Made by a program: the position numbers and the translations under genes
DNA from: Lachnospiraceae bacterium
Lineage (GTDB): Bacteria; Bacillota_A; Clostridia; Lachnospirales; Lachnospiraceae
Direction: 5' to 3'
Length of the DNA stretch: 5,481 bases
NCBI GenBank assembly: GCA_017542725.1
Contig: JAFXWR010000315.1
Coordinates: 1 to 5,481, forward strand
In this document: positions 4,293-5,481 of the stretch, one piece after another
Layout of the letters: each line of letters opens with the position of its first letter
Position numbering within the stretch: position 1 is the stretch's first letter
Notes under the pieces: generated by a model
The model's database searches: none
Told to the model about the DNA's origin: nothing
The model's input: only the letters and a program-made list of their open reading frames with translations

Positions 4293-4577
4293 ATGACAAA
4301 TCAAGAAGTATTTGAACAGTACAATACTGAGAAATGGGTAATAGAACAAAATCTCTATTTTTTGTTGCAGTCCTATTGGGAAGAACATGGTAAAAAGGCA
4401 ATAGAACAGGCAAAAAATGGATATATAACCAGTGAAATGCCTTATAATCCAGTAAGTTTCATCAAAGAATTTATGAAAGAAGAAACATTGTGTGACGTAG
4501 AGTATGCAGAGAAATCAAAAATGGATACTCTTAAAGCAAAAGAAGTAGTAACTATTGATGCGAATTTTGTGGAGTAA
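4293..4577 (+). CDS. Small MTNQEVFE-type protein (94 aa)
   Basis: The start is placed at ATG 4293, ten bases after AGGAG (4278-4282). ATG 4284 lies only one base from that site and would add MGI; homology of the next codons with other MTN-type starts favours 4293. The product begins MTNQEVFEQYNTEKW and is mostly helical and charged: an amphipathic Leu/Tyr/Trp stretch (about 16-30) comes before EEHGKKAIEQAKNG, then a Pro-containing turn (SEMPYNPVSF) and an acidic end. There is no membrane segment and one Cys (in TLCDVEY). The function is unknown. The N-terminus matches the remnant at 3748 nearly codon for codon and resembles the starts of the 892 and 4582 genes. The next gene follows after four bases. 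Confidence 0.8.
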   Translation: MTNQEVFEQYNTEKWVIEQNLYFLLQSYWEEHGKKAIEQAKNGYITSEMPYNPVSFIKEFMKEETLCDVEYAEKSKMDTLKAKEVVTIDANFVE

Positions 4578-4581
4578 TAAT

Positions 4582-4743
4582 ATGACTAATCAAGATAAAA
4601 TCAATAAAGATTGGATAGAAACAACAAATGATTGTTTTAATAAAGGTGGTTTTCCAGAGGAGGTAAAGTGTCTTAATTGCAATCATAAAGAAAGTTGTGA
4701 GGGTTATTTTGAATTAGGTTTGCAACAGAGAATAAACCTATGA
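4582..4743 (+). CDS. Small Cys-knuckle protein, MTNQ-type start (53 aa)
   Basis: The start is ATG 4582, seven bases after TGGAG (4570-4574), which lies within the last codons of the previous gene. An in-frame ATG at 4555 would add nine residues and overlap that gene, but has no ribosome binding site. The product begins MTNQDKINKDW and contains C18 and the knuckle CLNCNHKESC (C30, C33, H35, C39), a plausible zinc site of CxxC plus H and C. The end (GYFELGLQQRINL) is hydrophobic or amphipathic. I recall MTN-start small proteins with a Cys knuckle as a common uncharacterised clostridial prophage type; here the knuckle is present, unlike in the 892 product. Function unknown. Confidence 0.75.
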   Translation: MTNQDKINKDWIETTNDCFNKGGFPEEVKCLNCNHKESCEGYFELGLQQRINL

Positions 4744-4809
4744 AAATTTGGACAGAATAAGTATTAAGTCAAGAAAATAGCTGATATGTTTAAAGAATTA
4801 TTGAGGTAA
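4740..4809 (+). pseudogene. Possible decayed micro-gene before the phosphoesterase
   Basis: An ATG at 4740-4742 overlaps the previous stop (TGA 4741-4743) in ATGA style but yields only MKIWTE before TAA. In a shifted frame the same stretch ends VKKIADMFKELLR and TAA at 4807-4809, which looks like a natural helical gene tail. One early stop and one frameshift would join the two pieces into a protein of about 23 residues. No intact gene is present in 4744-4813 and no promoter or terminator is evident. This is a weak reading based only on protein-like appearance. Confidence 0.2.
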
Positions 4810-4813
4810 GCAA

Positions 4814-5481
4814 ATGATTTATATAATTGGTGATATTCATGCTGATATAGACATAAGGAAATTGAATACAAAGAATTGGCCTGAACAACGGAGTCTTACT
4901 AAAGAAGATTATTTGATTATATTAGGCGATTTTGGTTTAGTATGGGATGCTGAAGAATCAAAATTTGAGAAAAATTGGCTTGACTGGTTGAATGAAAAAC
5001 CCTTTACTGTTTTGTTTATAGACGGAAATCATGATAATCATGAACGACTAGCTACGTATCAAGAGTATGATTGGCATGGTGGAAAGATACATAAGATTCG
5101 TCCGACAGTATATCACTTAATGCGAGGGTATGTATATGAAATAGAGGGTTATACATTTTTCACCTTTGGTGGTGCAAAGTCGCATGATATAACTGATGGA
5201 ATACTTGAGCCAAATGATGTACGCATTAAGAGTTGGCGTGAACAAAATAAAATGTTTCGTATAAATCATGTGGAATGGTGGGAAGGAGAACTACCTACAG
5301 AAGAAGAGTGCAATAGGGGATTAAAGGTATTAGAGCAGTATAATAATTGTGTAGATTATATTTTAACACATGATACCTCAAATATTACTTTAAAAAAGTT
5401 CACAGATAAAATGGGTATACCACAAGAAGAAAGTGATATTTTAAAGGAGTATTTTGATAAAATAGAAAAGCTAGTAACTTA
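4814..5481 (+). CDS. Calcineurin-like metallophosphoesterase, 5' part (222 codons, runs off window)
   Basis: ATG 4814 is seven bases after GAGG (4803-4806); the frame stays open to the window end, where only two bases (TA) of the next codon are visible. Motifs of the calcineurin-like phosphoesterase family appear in order: GDIH (Asp7, His9), GDFG (Asp39), GNHD (Asn72, His73, Asp74) and a THD at 185-187 (His186). These ligate the two catalytic metal ions and hydrolyse phosphate ester bonds; the substrate is unknown. Other segments (WPEQ, LVWD, WLDWLNEKPF, DGNH, WHGGK, IRP, HLMRG, FTFGGAKSHDITDGI, INHVEWWEGELP) match my memory of a specific clostridial host and phage subfamily. The final GHxH motif should lie just past the edge. 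The protein is probably cytoplasmic. THD followed by TSN replaces the THCAP-like form I expect in that subfamily. Confidence 0.93.
   Translation, partial: MIYIIGDIHADIDIRKLNTKNWPEQRSLTKEDYLIILGDFGLVWDAEESKFEKNWLDWLNEKPFTVLFIDGNHDNHERLATYQEYDWHGGKIHKIRPTVYHLMRGYVYEIEGYTFFTFGGAKSHDITDGILEPNDVRIKSWREQNKMFRINHVEWWEGELPTEEECNRGLKVLEQYNNCVDYILTHDTSNITLKKFTDKMGIPQEESDILKEYFDKIEKLVT

Noticed and set aside
4134..4388. Reverse-strand 84-codon open frame
   Set aside because: Spans the boundary of two well-supported forward genes on the opposite strand and begins without a ribosome binding site.
1..5481. CRISPR array, tRNA, rRNA or insertion sequence
   Set aside because: No regularly spaced repeats, no tRNA-like cloverleaf or conserved rRNA stretch, and no transposase-like protein or terminal inverted repeats were seen on either strand.

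Overview
The window is AT-rich DNA in which every convincing gene lies on the + strand. The genes are short (25 to 197 codons, plus one longer gene cut by the right edge), tightly packed, and almost all preceded by a purine-rich Shine-Dalgarno site, most often a variant of AGAGG or GGAG 6 to 10 bases before ATG. This layout fits an accessory or early-region operon of a phage, prophage or related mobile element of a low-GC Gram-positive (Bacillota, probably gut Clostridia). No structural, integrase, replication or conjugation gene is visible, so phage versus plasmid/ICE cannot be decided from the window.

Left part (1-645): the 3' part of an unrecognised gene that is open to the left edge, then about 200 bases without an intact gene but with gene-remnant-like reading frames. 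Middle (646-2253): a two-helix membrane protein, a small MTNRE-type protein, a 25-residue micro-ORF joined by an ATGA overlap to a 53-residue protein, a membrane-anchored coiled-coil protein, another two-helix membrane protein, and then a decayed second copy of the coiled-coil tail. Right-centre (2254-3733): a 197-residue unknown protein, a Cys-rich probable zinc-binding protein, a small unknown protein, a beta-alpha protein and an overlapping two-helix membrane protein. Right part (3748-5481): a CTG-initiated remnant of an MTNQEVFE gene, a 148-residue protein with a membrane helix at each end, two MTNQ-type small proteins (the second with a CxxC...C knuckle), and the 5' 222 codons of a calcineurin-like metallophosphoesterase. 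The phosphoesterase is the only gene whose biochemical class can be named with confidence.

I found no clear promoter, terminator, RNA gene, CRISPR array, insertion sequence or origin. Short spacings, overlaps and the lack of terminators suggest one long transcript entering from the left. Four or five of the roughly fifteen genes encode small membrane proteins, which suggests an envelope-directed function such as exclusion or host modification, but nothing in the sequence proves it. The most distinctive features are copy-and-decay events: a duplicated coiled-coil tail carrying a TAG exactly where the intact copy has a Gln codon, a start-codon-mutated copy of a gene beginning, and a repeated gene-junction sequence. 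Together they point to small-gene cassettes being gained and lost by recombination.
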